DNA of 59,167 bases from Chloromonas sp. AAM2 (GCA_004335635.1 QAXH01006171.1:9293-68459); one strand, 5' to 3'; positions 36,351-49,656 are shown, counted from the first letter of the stretch. Numbers and translations: made by a program. The notes: generated by a model from the letters alone, not told the origin.

Positions 36351-38231
36351 TTACATCTCTGCTGGATCCGCACTGCACTTGGCGGGGTAGAAGATGTTCG
36401 TGGACCGGTAGAATGTATCCCTAATAAGGGGCTTGTGTGCGTGCTCCGGCTTGCAGAACTCCACAGGAGGTGTGTAGGTGAGGTTGTGGGTTGTCATGGT
36501 AGGGCCAAAGTGGCGGTTTGTGCTGAGCATTGTTTTGTTACGTGTGTCACGGTGCGTCTTGGACGATCCGCTGAAGGCTGGGTTCTGTTTCTCGTACACA
36601 AGATCGTACAGAAACTGCAAGTGTACCGCGCATGTGACACAGGTTGTTATGGGTTGGGCAAGTGACAAATTGTGAGCAGCTGGCGAGCCGTGGTTTGAGT
36701 TGGTTGATTTATGTAGTTGGCTGTTCAGGTGGTTGCAGCTCCTCAACAAATGAATGTGCTACCACCCAAGGTATTTTTTCCAGGTGTTGGTGCGTTTGGG
36801 GTTCAGCCAGTGGCAGGAAGAGGTAAGGCCTCAACACCTTCTGTTTGGGCACGTACCGTCTCTGGTTCGCTCTTGGTAGGCGAGCACTGCGTTGTAGAGC
36901 TCTCCAACACCCCAGCTGATTCAGATAGCATCTGAATCGCCTTCTTGGCAAACTTTTCTTCAAGCTGCAAAGAACACAGCAAGCAGAGCTGTGGTGATGC
37001 ATTCGGTCCTGAGGCACCCTGAAACCTGGAAGCTGCATTTGTGGCCAGCAGTGTACGAGCCGCTCACCGTTAGCAGCTCTCGCCATTGTGATGTACGTGT
37101 GGTGTTGCTGAACTCGTCTCGCTTGCTGAAAGCAGAGGATCACAGAGAAGCAGAACTTCAGGGCTGCGGTTTCAAAACCTTGAGTGGGGCAGCAAGGAGA
37201 ATGAGACAACACCATTGAAAGTATCTTCGTAGCTATGACATGCACGGTGTCGCACAAGGTGGGTGGACTGAAGCATGCCAATACGTCATGGTGTGCGCGC
37301 TCTGTCCCTGCACCATTGGCCAGCCAGACTATAGAAGTATCTTCGCAACTCTGACATGCTTGTAGCACAATGGCATTCAGCAGGCAAGGTCTGGCCTGGC
37401 GTGCTCCTGGAGATATCGTTCCGAGTTGTATTAAGCGCACTTTACATTGGCTTTATGATTGTCTTTGGCACATGGCCTCGTGTAAACAAGAGTAGGCAGG
37501 CCTGCCGTCCGCTTGTCCGTCTTCAAGAAGGCCATGGTTTTGTGGTTACAGGTTGGTCTCAGGGCTGCTATACAAGGGCCATTCATTAGGTTTCGCTACC
37601 AATGGATTGGCTAGGTTGTCCATGCCAGAGTACTGCGCTTTATCCATGTAATTCGCCTGGCCCATGTAGCCGGAGTTCAAAAGCTCACCTGAAGTCGGAG
37701 GTCAGGAAGCCCTTCTTCTTCTCCGGCTGAGTGTCCTTGTACCTCCAGCGGTCATTGTACTTGTCTCCCTGCGCAATTACACATCATGCAACAGGCGCAA
37801 TTCAGCTCAGAGCTGACATCTATTGCGGATAACCGGGCTGCATTGAACCGGTCTCTTGACGCCCGGCGACCCCTGACCCTGCGCGGCCACAGACCAGGTA
37901 GCACTTGTACTCACATCACTAATCCAGTTGTGCTTTTTCTCAAAGTACACATCGTTCGTGCTTCCTTCCTTGGGTGGCAGGGTCGCGAATTGTTTTCCAC
38001 CAAAGCCGGAGCGATTGCCAGGCTTCTTAACATATTCTTCTGGCTTGCTGCAGCCATGTAACCAAAGGTTTGTGTGAATAAACCAGCGAAAGGCAACCCG
38101 GCACAGTGGCGATTTGCACATGCCAAAACCCGGACCTACTCCTTGTTGCCAATCGTGATGTAACTGGACTTGGCGAACACTCCCTTGCATCCCGCAAGAA
38201 GAGCCGCCTCGTCCAACTTGTTGTTGTTCAT
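36351..38231 (-). CDS. CFAP96: CFAP96 (C4orf47)-like cilia protein
   Basis: Minus exons: 38231-38140, 38047-37915, 37768-37689, 37125-37068, 36964-36857 and 36614-36351. They sum to 735 nt (244 residues), with all phases consistent. Segments match my memory of the C4orf47/CFAP96 family: KSSYITIGNKDKPEEY, GFGGKQFATLPPKEGSTND, KYNDRWRYKD, then KGFLTSDFSKRDEFSNTTRT, and a basic/aromatic C-terminus (NIFYPAKCSADPAEM). These proteins are associated with cilia and centrosomes; their molecular role is poorly known. It is transcribed divergently from the kinesin gene 348 bp away, which suggests shared ciliary regulation. Naming rests on motif recall, so a search should confirm it. Its presence argues for a flagellated organism. 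Confidence 0.8.
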
Positions 38232-38579
38232 TCTCGCGGTGATCGGCTACTGCCAAGGTTTTTGAAGAAGATGCCAGCCAAAGTCATACAAATGTGGTCA
38301 CAGTGCGGCAATTGATGTCACAGCATGAGATGGACGTGTAAAGCTGCAGATGGCATTGCTGTGGGCACGCACCACGTACAAAACGAACAAACGGAGATGA
38401 CGGAAATTTCATTTGGCCCTTTGCCTCGCATTCATACGTCTCTCAACAACCTACCGTATTCGTCGGACATACTCCTCTATTCTATATAACATGGTCTTGA
38501 TTTCTGCGATGGTACGCCGCGGGTTGTGGCACAGGCTGCCTTGATAGTGCTGGGGCAGCCGCAAGCTACATAGCTGGCT
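38232..38579. promoter_or_regulatory. Bidirectional promoter between CFAP96-like and kinesin genes
   Basis: 348 bp separate the two divergent ATGs. A TATATAA string at 38483-38489 lies about 91 bp before the kinesin ATG and is its likely TATA box. I see no clear RFX X-box palindrome. Confidence 0.5.
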
Positions 38580-39461
38580 ATGGAAGATACAGGGCCCACC
38601 ACCACCAGGATACAGGTGAGTGTCAGACAAGCATGCGTTATGCAGTCAGCTTCATCCCATGTTAGCACTGCATGCGGGGCAAGACTTGTCCTCAATGGCA
38701 CTGCAGGTGGTGGTACGCGTGCGTCCCGTACTACCTAATGAGAGCTCTGAGCAAGTGGCCGTGACATGCTCTGAGGATGGTGGCCGTGTTCAGGTAGGCA
38801 ACCTCAAGGCTCAGCCCGCCTGCCGCCCGCCTTTCAGCACCTGACAGGAGCTAGATCGACAGGATTTCACTGTTTGGTCCTTCATGCTAAGGAAGACTGT
38901 ATGTTCATGGCCGCAGGTTCAGCTACCAGACAAAGGTGCAAGCGGCAAGGAGCTTCTACCAGGCACAAACAGATCTGCTGCCAAATCGTATGGCTTTGAC
39001 GCCTGCCTTCCAGGCCGCACCACCCAAGTGCGTGCCAGGACCTGCTCTGCATCAAGCCTAGCCACCCACAGTCCTGGGAAGCCGCTCGTATTAACTCAAC
39101 AGTGGCTGCAATGAATGCCGCGGTCGCTCTACCATAGATTCTGACGGCTCCCATGCGTATGCTGACGCAGTCTGAATTGGCAGAGGTGTGCAGCTTGGAG
39201 GAGCTGGTGGGTCAGGCACTGGATGGATACTCCGTCACCATCTTCGCATTTGGGCAGACAGGTGCGGCCTGGCAGGTGCTCATGCCTACCGTCTCGGCGG
39301 GTAATCTACGTACACAAGTGCGCCTGTGTGGCTGCATACCCCCTCACGCCTTTGATAGCGATGGCGCCTGCACCGTCAGCGCTGTCATTTGTTCAAGATG
39401 TTGGGACATAAGGCTGCCACGGCTGCACAGTCGCAGCTGGCTTTTGCACATGCGCGCGCGT

Positions 39462-39498
<37 letters not shown>

Positions 39499-42400
39499 GT
39501 TTCAAACATATGGTTGCAGGCAGCGGGAAGACGCACACCATGGTGGGTCCTCGCCTGAGCCGTGCCGCTGCCGGATCCGGCCCCCCTGCCGTGGTGTGTG
39601 ACGATGAGGACGGGCTGCTGCCCCGCTGCCTCATGGCCGCGTACGCCGGCATACAGCAGCGCAGCGATCGCATGCGCATACGCGTGACCACCAGCTGTGT
39701 GGAGCTCTACAATGAGGCCGTGACAGACTTGCTGGGGCCGGACAAGGCCAAGCAGTTGCAGGTATACTAGACAAGCATGGATGCAAGAAACACTGCCTCG
39801 CAGTCTTTGGCAACCAGGCAATAGTCATTCAGCTGATTGCAACTTCACGCATTCAAAAGCCGCAACAGGAGGCAGGCGAAGCAAGGCAGCTGGGTGGGTT
39901 GACTCATTGTCAAGGAATGCGCAGTGAGCTTGCGGCTGCTGGCAGTGATCGTGCTCCGTTAGCTGCCCTGTGTCCGACACTGCGTGTGCCTGGCCCTGCC
40001 TATGACAGGTGCGCAAAGAGGAGCGGGGCGGGTTCCGGGTGGAGGGGCTCACGCAGGTCAAGTGTGGCAGTGCGGGCGCGGCGCTGAGCAGCATGTCCCG
40101 CGCGCTGGTGCACCGCCACACGCGCGCACACGCGCTCAACGAGTATTCAAGCCGCAGCCACTGCCTCATGACCTTCACCTTCGACAGTCAGGAGGAGGGA
40201 CAGGGCATGGCTGAGGGAGCACAGGGAGGTGTGCGCAGGTGAGGCAAATGGCGAGCGCTTCGTACCGTACATGTGTGTCAGGATCAGGCACGTTACATGT
40301 GATTAAGACAGCTGTTTGTGACGGGCATGCCGTGCCTACACACTGCTGTACACCGTGTCGCTAACTTGCTGCAGCGCCCCGTTCATTGGGGCCATACAGT
40401 TTGCGGGCATTGTCATGTTGTGCTGCTGCTGTGTCTGAGTCTGTTGTCATGCAAGCGTGCCAGGCGTTTGACTGGCACCAGTTGCATGCTATTCTACTTC
40501 TTTGGACGCGCTCACTCTATCTTCCAATCCACATGCAATGCAGGCATGGTAAACTTGTGTTGGTGGACTTGGCAGGCAGCGAGCGGCTCAAGGAGACAGG
40601 CAACTCCGGCAGGGATGCAGTGCGCGAGACAGGCGCCATCAACAAGTCGCTCTTCACACTGGGCCAGGTGCTGGCGGCGCTGGCGGCAAAGAGCGGGCGC
40701 AGCCACGCTGCGGGCGGGCTGCCCGTGCACGTGCCGGTTCGAGACAGCAAGCTGACACAACTCTTGTGGGATGGCTTGCGCGGGGCAGGCCGCGTGTTGA
40801 TGCTGGCGTGCCTGGGCCCCTTGGGCGCCCAGGCGGAGGAGAGTCTGAACACGCTCCACTTTGCCAGCATGGCGTTGCGCATCAAGGCCCAGCCCGTCAT
40901 CTTCATGGACCCGCAGGTAAGGCGCTGACCAACCGTACTGTTCACCATATCCAAAGCCATCATCGCTGTGCAGATTGATTGGACAATTGCGAGTGGCTTT
41001 GATTGCCACCAGAGTCCGGACGTCGCCTTGCTCACCCTCCGACTAAGATTTGCTGCATGCTTTGCACTGCGCAGGATGCATTGGTCCTGGAGCTGCGCAC
41101 TACCATCCGTCAGCTTCAGGAGGAGAACCGACAGCTAGCCACAGCCATGAACTTGTTGTCCAGCGGCACAGCTCCCGACGAAGTCTTTTCTTCCCTGCCG
41201 GAAGCGCTGCGTCTGGCAGCCGCACGCAACGCCATGGGTTCTGCCCCCGCACAAAACCAAACCGACAGTCACCAAGCCAGCAGCAAGCCTAGCGTAGGTC
41301 CCACCTGGCCACCGGCCGGCAGTGGTGACCGATCCAACACAGAGGCTGGAGTGGCTTCACCGGTGCGGCCAGTGCCCAAGCCAGGGGCGAAGGGCGGGCA
41401 ACGCTCGACACGCGCTGATGCATTGTCCGTCAGCCACGGCTCGCTCCCAATGCAACAACAGCAGACACCGCATCAACAGCTGCTCACAAGCCTGCTTGCA
41501 TCGCCTGTCGACTATTCATACACACTGGGTCCTCCTGCCAAGAATGGAAAGCACAAGCGGGCGCCTGCGGCGCACTTAGAGCCGGCCTCATTGTACGCTC
41601 CTGACTCGCTAGCCCACGAATCCAGCGGGCCCCGGCATCCCCTGGCAGCCCATCGTCCCCTTCTGCCAATCACAGCCCAGTCGTCTTCCAGCACTCTGCA
41701 TCCGCAGCCTTCACGCTTGCCGGCAGTTCCCTCAACCTTGTCTTCCGACCCTTCCAGACTAGCACTCGCAGCCCCACAGCTGGACGCCTTCCCTGAGCTG
41801 GCCGCCCTTGAGGCACAATTCCAGGTGTGCTGCCAACTTCATCGCACACTCAGGCATATCAACGAATGCACAAGTCTGGTGCACCTTTACAATGATATGG
41901 TTGTGGTCTAGCTATAATTATGACAAACTACGATGTGCTGTTCAGCTCTGGTATAGGTACTATTGTAAAACACGTAATTCACGTAATGACGACGAGCACA
42001 CTACACTGCCAGAAGCAATGTTGTCCCAGAATTGGTCTATCTGTACGGAAAACAATGTTGCTCAAGTGTTAAGGCAAGAAGAGCCTGCAGGTTCTTGACG
42101 TTGCAGCTGGCTTACCAATGCACACTTGCAGATGCTTCTTGGAGGCGGGGCTCCTCAGGCGGTCAGCAGTCGAGATGGGAGTGAGCAGCGGGACCAGGAC
42201 AGAGGGGCACCTGCCACCCCGCCGGAGGTCAAGCCTGAGCCCAAGGCGCTCAGCTGGGCGGAGCGAAACACCTGGTTCGGCGAACACCAGGACATGACAG
42301 TCCATGCGTATGATGTGCATGATGATTTGGTCAACAATCAAGGTGTGGATGCGTCCACGGATGCTTACTACAAGGCCATTGAACAACGTGTCAAGGAGCG

Positions 42401-43415
42401 CTTTCCGGAGCAGTGGGCTGCCTGGGAGGATGAGGTGGCAAAGGCGGCAGCGGCGGCAGCTGCACAGGCGGCGTTGGGCCCACCCAAGCCTCCGCCGCCA
42501 CCCACCTCTCATAACTTTGGTTCAACCCTGCGTGTCATGGGCCTCAAAGATCCCATACCCTGGGAGGCATCCTCTCCAACGGACCGCCAGCCCAGCATGT
42601 TTGCACCTCAACGTGGCCTAAGCAACCCACACATGCTGGAACGGTCACGCTTCACTCAACAACTCAGCCCTGCCAAAGCGGCCAAAGCAGCCCCCAATGC
42701 CCCGCACAGCAAGGCGTCGACATCCCAGGTCGCCCGGTCCAATGTACGCCACAGCCTTACTGCCCAGACACCATCAGCACAGCTTGGCAGCCTGCCTTCG
42801 ACTTCTGCTGTTAGGCAGCACGTACCACCACATCACAGCCACAGTCACGCCAGCCTCCCTTCTACCACTCAGGACACAGCAGTAGTGAGAAAACAAGTTA
42901 GCAGCAGTTTAGCTCAAGGAAATGTATCCTCAGGTCAACGCAGCCGACGACCCAGTAACGTGCGTGGTCCAAAGCGTGCCCCCTCGCCACTTGAGGCACA
43001 CAGACATGCTGGTGGAGCATTGACAGGCAGCCCTGGTCTCAAGAGGGGGACCGGTGCAGACCACATGTCAGCTGCACAGCAGCAGCAGCTACGTGTGAAG
43101 CTCAACGAGCCCATGTCAACAGCATCAGGTGTGGGAGCAGGAGGCGTAGGCAAGTCATGGGCACAGAGCCCTAAGGCAACCACAGGCAACAATGCTGGCG
43201 TGAACATGCTCAGAAAGCTGGATATCTCAGCATGGAGCAACCCTGGTGGGCTGCCAACGGACATGAGCATTGCTCAGCTCCAGGCCGAGTACATGCGGCA
43301 GAGGTTTGCGGTGCTAGAGGAGCTGAGGCAGGCAAAGGCAGAGGCAGAGCAGGAAAGAGCTCGCATTCTAGCAAAGATAGGCCGCACGCTTGGGAACAGC
43401 CGCTGGCGGCAGTGA
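38580..43415 (+). CDS. Kinesin with N-terminal motor domain
   Basis: Nine exons: 38580-38615, 38707-38793, 38917-39027, 39171-39261, 39520-39761, 40009-40238, 40544-40916, 41075-41824 and 42132-43415. They sum to 3204 nt (1067 residues). Motor landmarks are intact: VVVRVRPVLPNE, P-loop GQTGSGKT (106-113), switch I NEYSSRSH (233-240), switch II DLAGSER (274-280), and NTLHFASMALRIK at the end, so ATP-driven microtubule movement is predicted. A coiled-coil neck (ALVLELRTTIRQLQEENRQL) follows, then a Pro/Ser/Gln-rich region, a compact conserved-looking block at about 681-740 (WFGEHQDMTVHAYDVHDDLV), and a last coiled coil (MRQRFAVLEELRQAKAEAEQ). The neck resembles KIF12-like kinesins, but I cannot fix the family. 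TGTAA is at 43551-43555, 136 bp past the stop. Intron 4 contains a CA repeat. Confidence 0.92.
39467..39496. repeat. (CA)n microsatellite in kinesin intron 4
   Basis: About 15 CA dinucleotides, following a short GC/GT run, lie 24 bp before the acceptor of exon 5, close to its splice branch region. Confidence 0.95.
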
Positions 43416-44112
43416 ACTTGGACTGGCTTGGAACCTGTACATCTGGAATGCATGCCGTTGATGGATTTCTATGTATGCATCGTCAACTGATTAAAGCTTA
43501 AATGGACCAGGTCGCCTAGCGCAAACTAGCACGACTCTTCAATACAATCATGTAAAGTGGACTTGCACCACTCGGAGTGATTCTCTGAAGGGACAGCCTA
43601 GCATAGCATCCTGTATCTGCTCAGTGAGAACACCTCGCTTGGCTGGTTGCTGCTCATTAAGCAGCATCCTCCCTCGCCCCGTGTTGTGTGCGAGCGTGTA
43701 AAACGTCGGCCAAAGCATGTCAAGAACATGCAAGGCTACACAGCAACCACTACCATTAGCACATGGAGCTCTTCAAGGGCATGTGGACTTGTGTGATGGT
43801 GGGCATGAGCTTGGACGGTTGAGCTTGTCATGGTTGTCCAATCAAAAAAGGAACTGAGTCTGGCTGCAATGATTTGGCTGCAAAATCCAAGTCGTTGGTG
43901 CTCATGCACTTTCCAACGTATTGTCTCCTTCTGCTGTGTCGCCGAGCGCAGAAATGATTTCATTGCTCTGCGCCGACGAGCAGGAAATAGACGTGCCGGG
44001 ACGTGTGATCTGTCGGTTGCAAATAGGCCATGTGTGAGACTCATCAGCACCCTGTCCACAGCTTGTGAGTGCCCAGTGTATGCACTGAAGCCCCAGTCGA
44101 CGTTCTGCCCAG
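43416..44112. other. Intergenic; kinesin 3' flank
   Basis: This contains the kinesin poly(A)-type box (43551-43555). Nothing else is recognised, and no TATA box is evident for the next gene. Confidence 0.45.
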
Positions 44113-45054
44113 ATGGCTGCTGGTGATGCCAACCTGCTAGCGTATCTGGAGCAAACCTTGGCTCAGTTGGACGCCATAGCTGGCGAGGAAGACCCTAAAA
44201 CTCATGCCACCCTGGACAAGCTCCGGGATGCCCTGCAGGTTAGCAGCACCGCCCATGTAGCTCTGGCCTGCGTTCCTGATACACTTCATGCAGAGGTGCA
44301 TCTTGATACTGTGTAAACACACACTGGAGATTGCACACTGCTGCATACTGAACCATGACTCGCTGTAGAATTCTGACTTAGCTCTCAGTATCTTTGGTAT
44401 GTCTCAGCCAGCCTTGGGGTCCACTGCGCAGGTGGGCAGCAGTCCACAGAAGCGGACAGCTAAGTCAGAAGCCGTTGCCATGGATGAAGAGGGCTTGGCG
44501 AACCTGCTGGAGAGGTAGGTGCACAGCTTGCCTCCAAGCTCTGTACGTGACGCAGGATTTGTACAAGCACTGCACAAAATCAGGGTTCAAGCTCACCTGG
44601 TAGGCATCAATACCAGGTATTGTCGTGACTTTGGGAAGCTGAGACCAGCCATGCAGAACAAGCATGCCAGCATCTCTGCAGTTGTGCATGGCTCACAGCT
44701 ACTCGCTTCGTTGTCTTGTGTGTCCTGGTCTGCAGCTTGGACAAACAGATGGGTGCCTTAGAGACTGCGCTTGAGGCCTTGCCTCCGGATGGTGCAGCTC
44801 TCTTGGCAGCGGGTATGAGTGCGTGGCAGGAGGGCGACAGGGCTGAGGAGCCCCCAGCTGATGGGGCACCAGCTGAGTCTGGGCCACAGCAGGCAGCGCT
44901 TTCAACCGCCCAAGGGGCTGTACAGCCTGCAACAGTGTGTGAGGCTGAGGCGGCAGTTGCTGTGGCCCAAGTACAAGCGGAGGAGAGCGTAGAGCAGGCC
45001 AGCGCCAAGCTGGGCTCACTGGGCTTGAATTCAGCTAACGGTGGTGGCACATGA
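44113..45054 (+). CDS. Small acidic helical protein, unknown function
   Basis: Three exons: 44113-44238, 44432-44514 and 44736-45054. They sum to 528 nt (175 residues). The N-terminal helix AYLEQTLAQLDAIAGEEDP and a second helix, GLANLLESLDKQMGALETAL, suggest a short coiled coil. The rest is Ala/Glu/Gln-rich and acidic and ends in a Gly-rich tail (LGLNSANGGGT). There is no signal peptide, membrane segment or catalytic motif. Phases (0, then 2) and gcag acceptors agree at both junctions. I do not recognise a family. Confidence 0.65.
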
Positions 45055-46353
45055 AGCAGCCGTGCATGGACATCAGGCTGGCCAGACCTCACAGACGCTC
45101 TTGTAGAATATTTTCAAACGGGCCCACAGTCTTGGCTCTACAACACAGCGAGTTCAGGAGGCCTCGCCAGGACGCATAGACGCAGCAAACCATTTTGACC
45201 AGCCCACAGTCTTGGCTGTGAGTTCAGTAAGCCTTGTCACGAAGCATAGAGGATATGGGACCCTGCATGGGTCCCACCTTCGGTGTACGACAGCTGTGTC
45301 TGGTCAGTCTCAATTGAGTCCAGTCACTGAGTGTGTGCATTCATTCACTATTTGTTTAAGTCAGTCACTAGACCATTGGGAATGTCTGCAAAGCAGTTGA
45401 GCAGTTTAGTGTAGCAAGTGTGCAGGGTTGGTTTTCTCTGAGCGAAATGCCCAGGAAACAATAGCACGTCTGTAATCCTAACGGGCTTCCCTGCCGAAGC
45501 CCGGAAAGCAGTTTGTAACAGCATTGTAGTTTCGCCTCAGTATGTAGAGATTCAAGCCTGACCTGACAATGCGGATGAGAATTGTCCCAAAACTGACAAA
45601 CATGTTGTTTTGCCAAAGAATTGGGCAGGTCGGATACTGCGATGTTGCAGCCGGCAGCCCTGGCATTACACGTCCAGTCAAATGCACTGGCCATGGCTGC
45701 AACTGCTGTTAGTCAGCCCCACGTAACTCAGACGCCCTCTGGGGCTGGTAATACCGCCAGGAACTGGTGTTGGTGATGGGTGTTGAGTTGGTGTGTGCGG
45801 TGTGATGTGGTGTGATGTGGTGTGTGCGGTCAATTTCCTGCACTTGGTGTCACCAACACAACACACACGCAGAATGTCAATGTAAAGCACACGCGCATTG
45901 GAACTGGGAATCACAAAGGCATCGTCCCAGAACTGGCAAACATTCTTTTTGGATGCAGTTCAGGCCTGTATTACACTTGCAGTCGTGTTAACGATTACTG
46001 ACAGCCTGATAAGGAAGCACGTGAAGGCAATTCCTGCAAGCACGTGAAGGCTGGAGAAAGAATAGGGGGATTTCCAGCCTGGTGGTGGTCAACCTGCACA
46101 GCCCTGTGAGAGGTGAACTGCAGCTTCAAGCGCTGAGCACCCGCGTGCGACTTGTGCCTCCTGGGATTGTGTGACTTAAGCAGCATCCAGACTGCCTTAC
46201 ATAAGGATCATCAGAACAGACAAACCCATGAAAAGCTGCACCACAGTGATCACATGGCGTGCACACACAGCCGGAAGAAGAGCCCGTTGTACATTTGCGT
46301 TCATATGAGTAACATGAGGTGTGGTGTCAAGAAACAAATGAGTTGTTAGGGTG
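45055..46353. other. Intergenic with two dispersed-repeat cores
   Basis: Minus-orientation repeat cores occur at 45580-45606 (diverged) and 45921-45951. A short tandem repeat of TGTGATGTGG lies at 45791-45830. A minus-strand TGTAA box at 46201-46197 is a likely poly(A) signal of the DnaJ gene. No gene is seen. Confidence 0.5.
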
Positions 46354-49300
46354 TCATGCGCCGGGTGCGGCAGGAATAGGCATGTGGGTGCCCTGGAGCA
46401 ATGTGCGCAGCTGCGCTTTCTGCTCCTGACTGAGATCGACTGGAAAGGCCACAGTGAATAGCACCCAGAGGTCCCCCCTGCGGTCCTGGTTGTGTATGGG
46501 CATGCCTTCGCCCGTGATGTGCCTCCAGTCGCCTGGCTTGGTGATGCCATCGTAGGACAGGCTGACTTCGTGGCCGTCCAGGTGCTTGATGGTGCGTGTG
46601 AAGCCTGCAGCCAGCAGCACGTGTTCGGCAGTCTGCGACTGTGCACGTGGATCAGGCCTGGTGGCTCACAAAGCGTATCAAATCCGATATGTTCACTTGC
46701 ATGCGTTCAACTTTACACGACTTCATTCCAGTAGAACACATACAAATGAAGTAGCATTACAAGTTCATGGTAAAAGCGCATGTGTTCAATTTGATACAAT
46801 TTGGCAACAGTGTCATGACACGTGACGTTTTCCGTTTCTTGATAAACGCAAGCCATGCCCTGTGTTGCAAGAGAAAGTTCTGTGGTAGATAGCCTTACAG
46901 GTTGTCAGCTGGTCGAGGTGTCCCATAGGCACACGCATGCATCACAAGTGGTGCTATCACACCTGTTAGCGCGTCCAGCAGTGTGATTGTCTCGTTGATA
47001 AGCAGGTCCTTGCCCCTGCGCTCCCAGCGCCGGCTGGGGATGGCGCGCACCACGAAGTGCAGGTCGCCCGGCTCACCGTCGATCATGGGCTCGCCCTCCT
47101 CAAAAAATGTGATCACCTGAGAGGACATTGGTGGGTGACAGCAACTGAATGAGAGGAACTGCATCGCATGAGACAGCCCTTGAGCATCATGCGATTGAAT
47201 GCAGACAGTTGCTGCCGGCTTGGTGAGAGTAAGGCGTGGTGGTGAAGTCGAGGAGAAAAAAACCGGGGATGCCAGGCTGATTGCTCTGTTGGATCACATG
47301 TCAGTGACGCCCCAGAACCGATTTCAGGCTAACCAGCCGTTGGACCCAGTTTGGTGACATCCAATGACCGGCTTGCGCCCATGATCTTTTGCTTCACCTT
47401 AGGCTAGGCTTTCAGTGCCAGATCTGAGAGCTTTTCACGGCCGTGCACAGCTGCATCCAACCTGTAAGCTCTTCACCACCCACCTGTCCGTCCACCATGC
47501 CCGGCTCCACGTGTACTGTCATGACCTCCTGCTCGCGCTCCAGCTTGACGTTGGGGCAGTCCTCGCACACCTGCGTTCAAATCCAGGTAATGACGGGGGT
47601 TTGCGGACTTGGCTTGACACCAGCAGTCCTTTGCAATGCGAGCATGATGATGATGTGCATGGAGCTCGAGCCATCTTCTGTTTGACTTGTCGGACGATAC
47701 AGATGTACAAACTTGCTCCCTGCCCCACCTGCTGGTGGTACTGCTGGTACATGCCCGGGCCCAGCTGACGCGTCACGAGCTTGTTCCGACACTTGCACTT
47801 GCGTGTGCCCGATGCTGGCTTTACCACAGCCTTGTCACGTGTGAACTGCAGCCGCACATTGGAACATACACACACACCACAAAGTGTAAAGCGACATCAA
47901 CAAGCATCAGCAGCACATCGGTTGTATCAGTCAGTGGTATGCCATGTGCCTTCCCCTGATCAGGCAGCCTGCACGTCTTCGCACTCTCCCTACTCTCAGA
48001 ACACGCTGCTCGCGTGCCCCGAGGTGCTCGAGTGGCAGGACGAGTGCTGAGCTGGTCCGCCCGTGCCAACCATCACCGGCCTGCGCATTGATGTCTTTCC
48101 TTCCCGCCACAGGTCTGCATGCCTGGCCTGACGTGTCGATATCCTGTGACAGGCCGCCTTCTCCGCCCCTCTCCAGCACGGCCAGCTCCAATCCTCATAA
48201 TCACATCTCGGCTCTTGCCTCCCAAGGTCTTTTTCTGGATGCCCTACTCAGTACCATCTTATGATGATGTGCGGCCCTACCCTGATCTCCTTGCCCACGT
48301 ACAGGTCCGCCAGGGACACGAACAGGTCAATGTTGATTGAGTGGCCCTTCTGCACGCGCTCCTCCTCCTCCTCGCCACCACCACCTCCAAAGCCACCACC
48401 GCCAAAGAAGCTGCGCATGCAGCACACATGTTCATGGGCAAGGGGAGGACAGACACACGAGCTGGTGATGTTGGTGCATGTGAGCATCACACATCTGCGT
48501 GATGCGTTGTCCAAGCACTAGGTCAAACTTTGAAGCGGTTGAACGTGTTAACACGCAGCCTGCCATGCCCGGCCCATGCGAAGGAACATCCGAGTGCACC
48601 TGCTAGTTGGGAGTGACATGATACTCACAAGTCAAAAATGTTTTGACCCCCACCGCCTTGCCGCCCGCCCTGCTGCGCTTCGTGCTGCTTGATTCCCTCC
48701 TCGCCGTACTGATCATAGATCTGACGCTTCTCAGCGTCAGACAAGACTTCATATGCTGCACAAAGGAATGGCGACAAGATGGTTAGCTGGGATGAGCACT
48801 CAACCATTGCATTGACATAAGTGGTGTGCAAAGCTGTTGCAATACTTTGGTCAGGTGGTGTGTGTGTTTCAGCAAGGTCTGCGGACAGGCTAGCACCCTG
48901 AGGGATGACCGCCAGCGCAATTATGGGCCACAATAACCTGCACATGCTCGTGGACGGCTTGTATTCCCTCGTACCGTGTGACATTTCTGCAAACAATTTC
49001 TCTGCCACCTTCTTCTCATCTTCACCTCCAGTGACTTTATCCTGCGAACGTGCAGTGATGCCAGTCACTTAGTCAAGCTCAACCCTCGCACTGACTGCCC
49101 TAAACAGTGTCCTTGACTCACAGGATGATACTGAAGAGCCAGCTTACGGTATGATCGCTTTATCTGAGCATCGTTGGCATGCCTAGAGACCTGTAGGATC
49201 TCATAGTAGTCCTTCCTGCGCTTCAGAACAACGTGAATGAAAACAGTGCCAAAGAACTGCATGCGAGCCTTCTGGACTCATGCACTCACCCGTACACCAG

Positions 49301-49363
49301 CACTGTCTGTAAGGTGCAGCCCAACGCTATCAGAAGCAACGACAGTGCATGCAATTGCCGCAT
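46354..49363 (-). CDS. ERDJ3: ER-luminal DnaJ co-chaperone (ERdj3/DNAJB11 type)
   Basis: Minus exons: 49363-49290, 49215-49122, 49041-48975, 48755-48629, 48410-48281, 47845-47729, 47570-47484, 47116-46963 and 46604-46354. They sum to 1101 nt (366 residues, near the 358 of human DNAJB11). A hydrophobic signal peptide ([16 protein letters not shown]) comes directly before the J domain [11 protein letters not shown]. The HPD motif spans an exon junction (YHP/DKV), so Hsp70 (BiP) stimulation is expected. Then come a Gly/Phe linker ([13 protein letters not shown]), substrate-binding domains with KCKCRN and VCEDCPNVK cysteines, [20 protein letters not shown] and [10 protein letters not shown]. There is no KDEL, as in other ERdj3 proteins. 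Its role is folding and quality control of secreted proteins in the ER. Confidence 0.93.
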
Positions 49364-49656
49364 TTGGGTTCGCTGAACTTTGGATCGCAACAGTGTCCTC
49401 GCTCACAGAGATCTTGCTCACATGGACAGGGGACGCATGCAAAACAGCGATACAATTGAAGTCCACGCCCTCGCTGATGCTTTCAAATGGGCTTGGAACC
49501 ACTCAATGCGATATCTCAGGGGACAACCTTAGCAAAAGTGCATCGCGCGTCAGTTACTGGCAACGGATAGATGCCATCGTGCCATGCGCAAAGCAGTGAT
49601 GAACAAAAAACATACCTGATGATCCCCTCTCATGCCCCTCTAACTGCGGACGTGAG

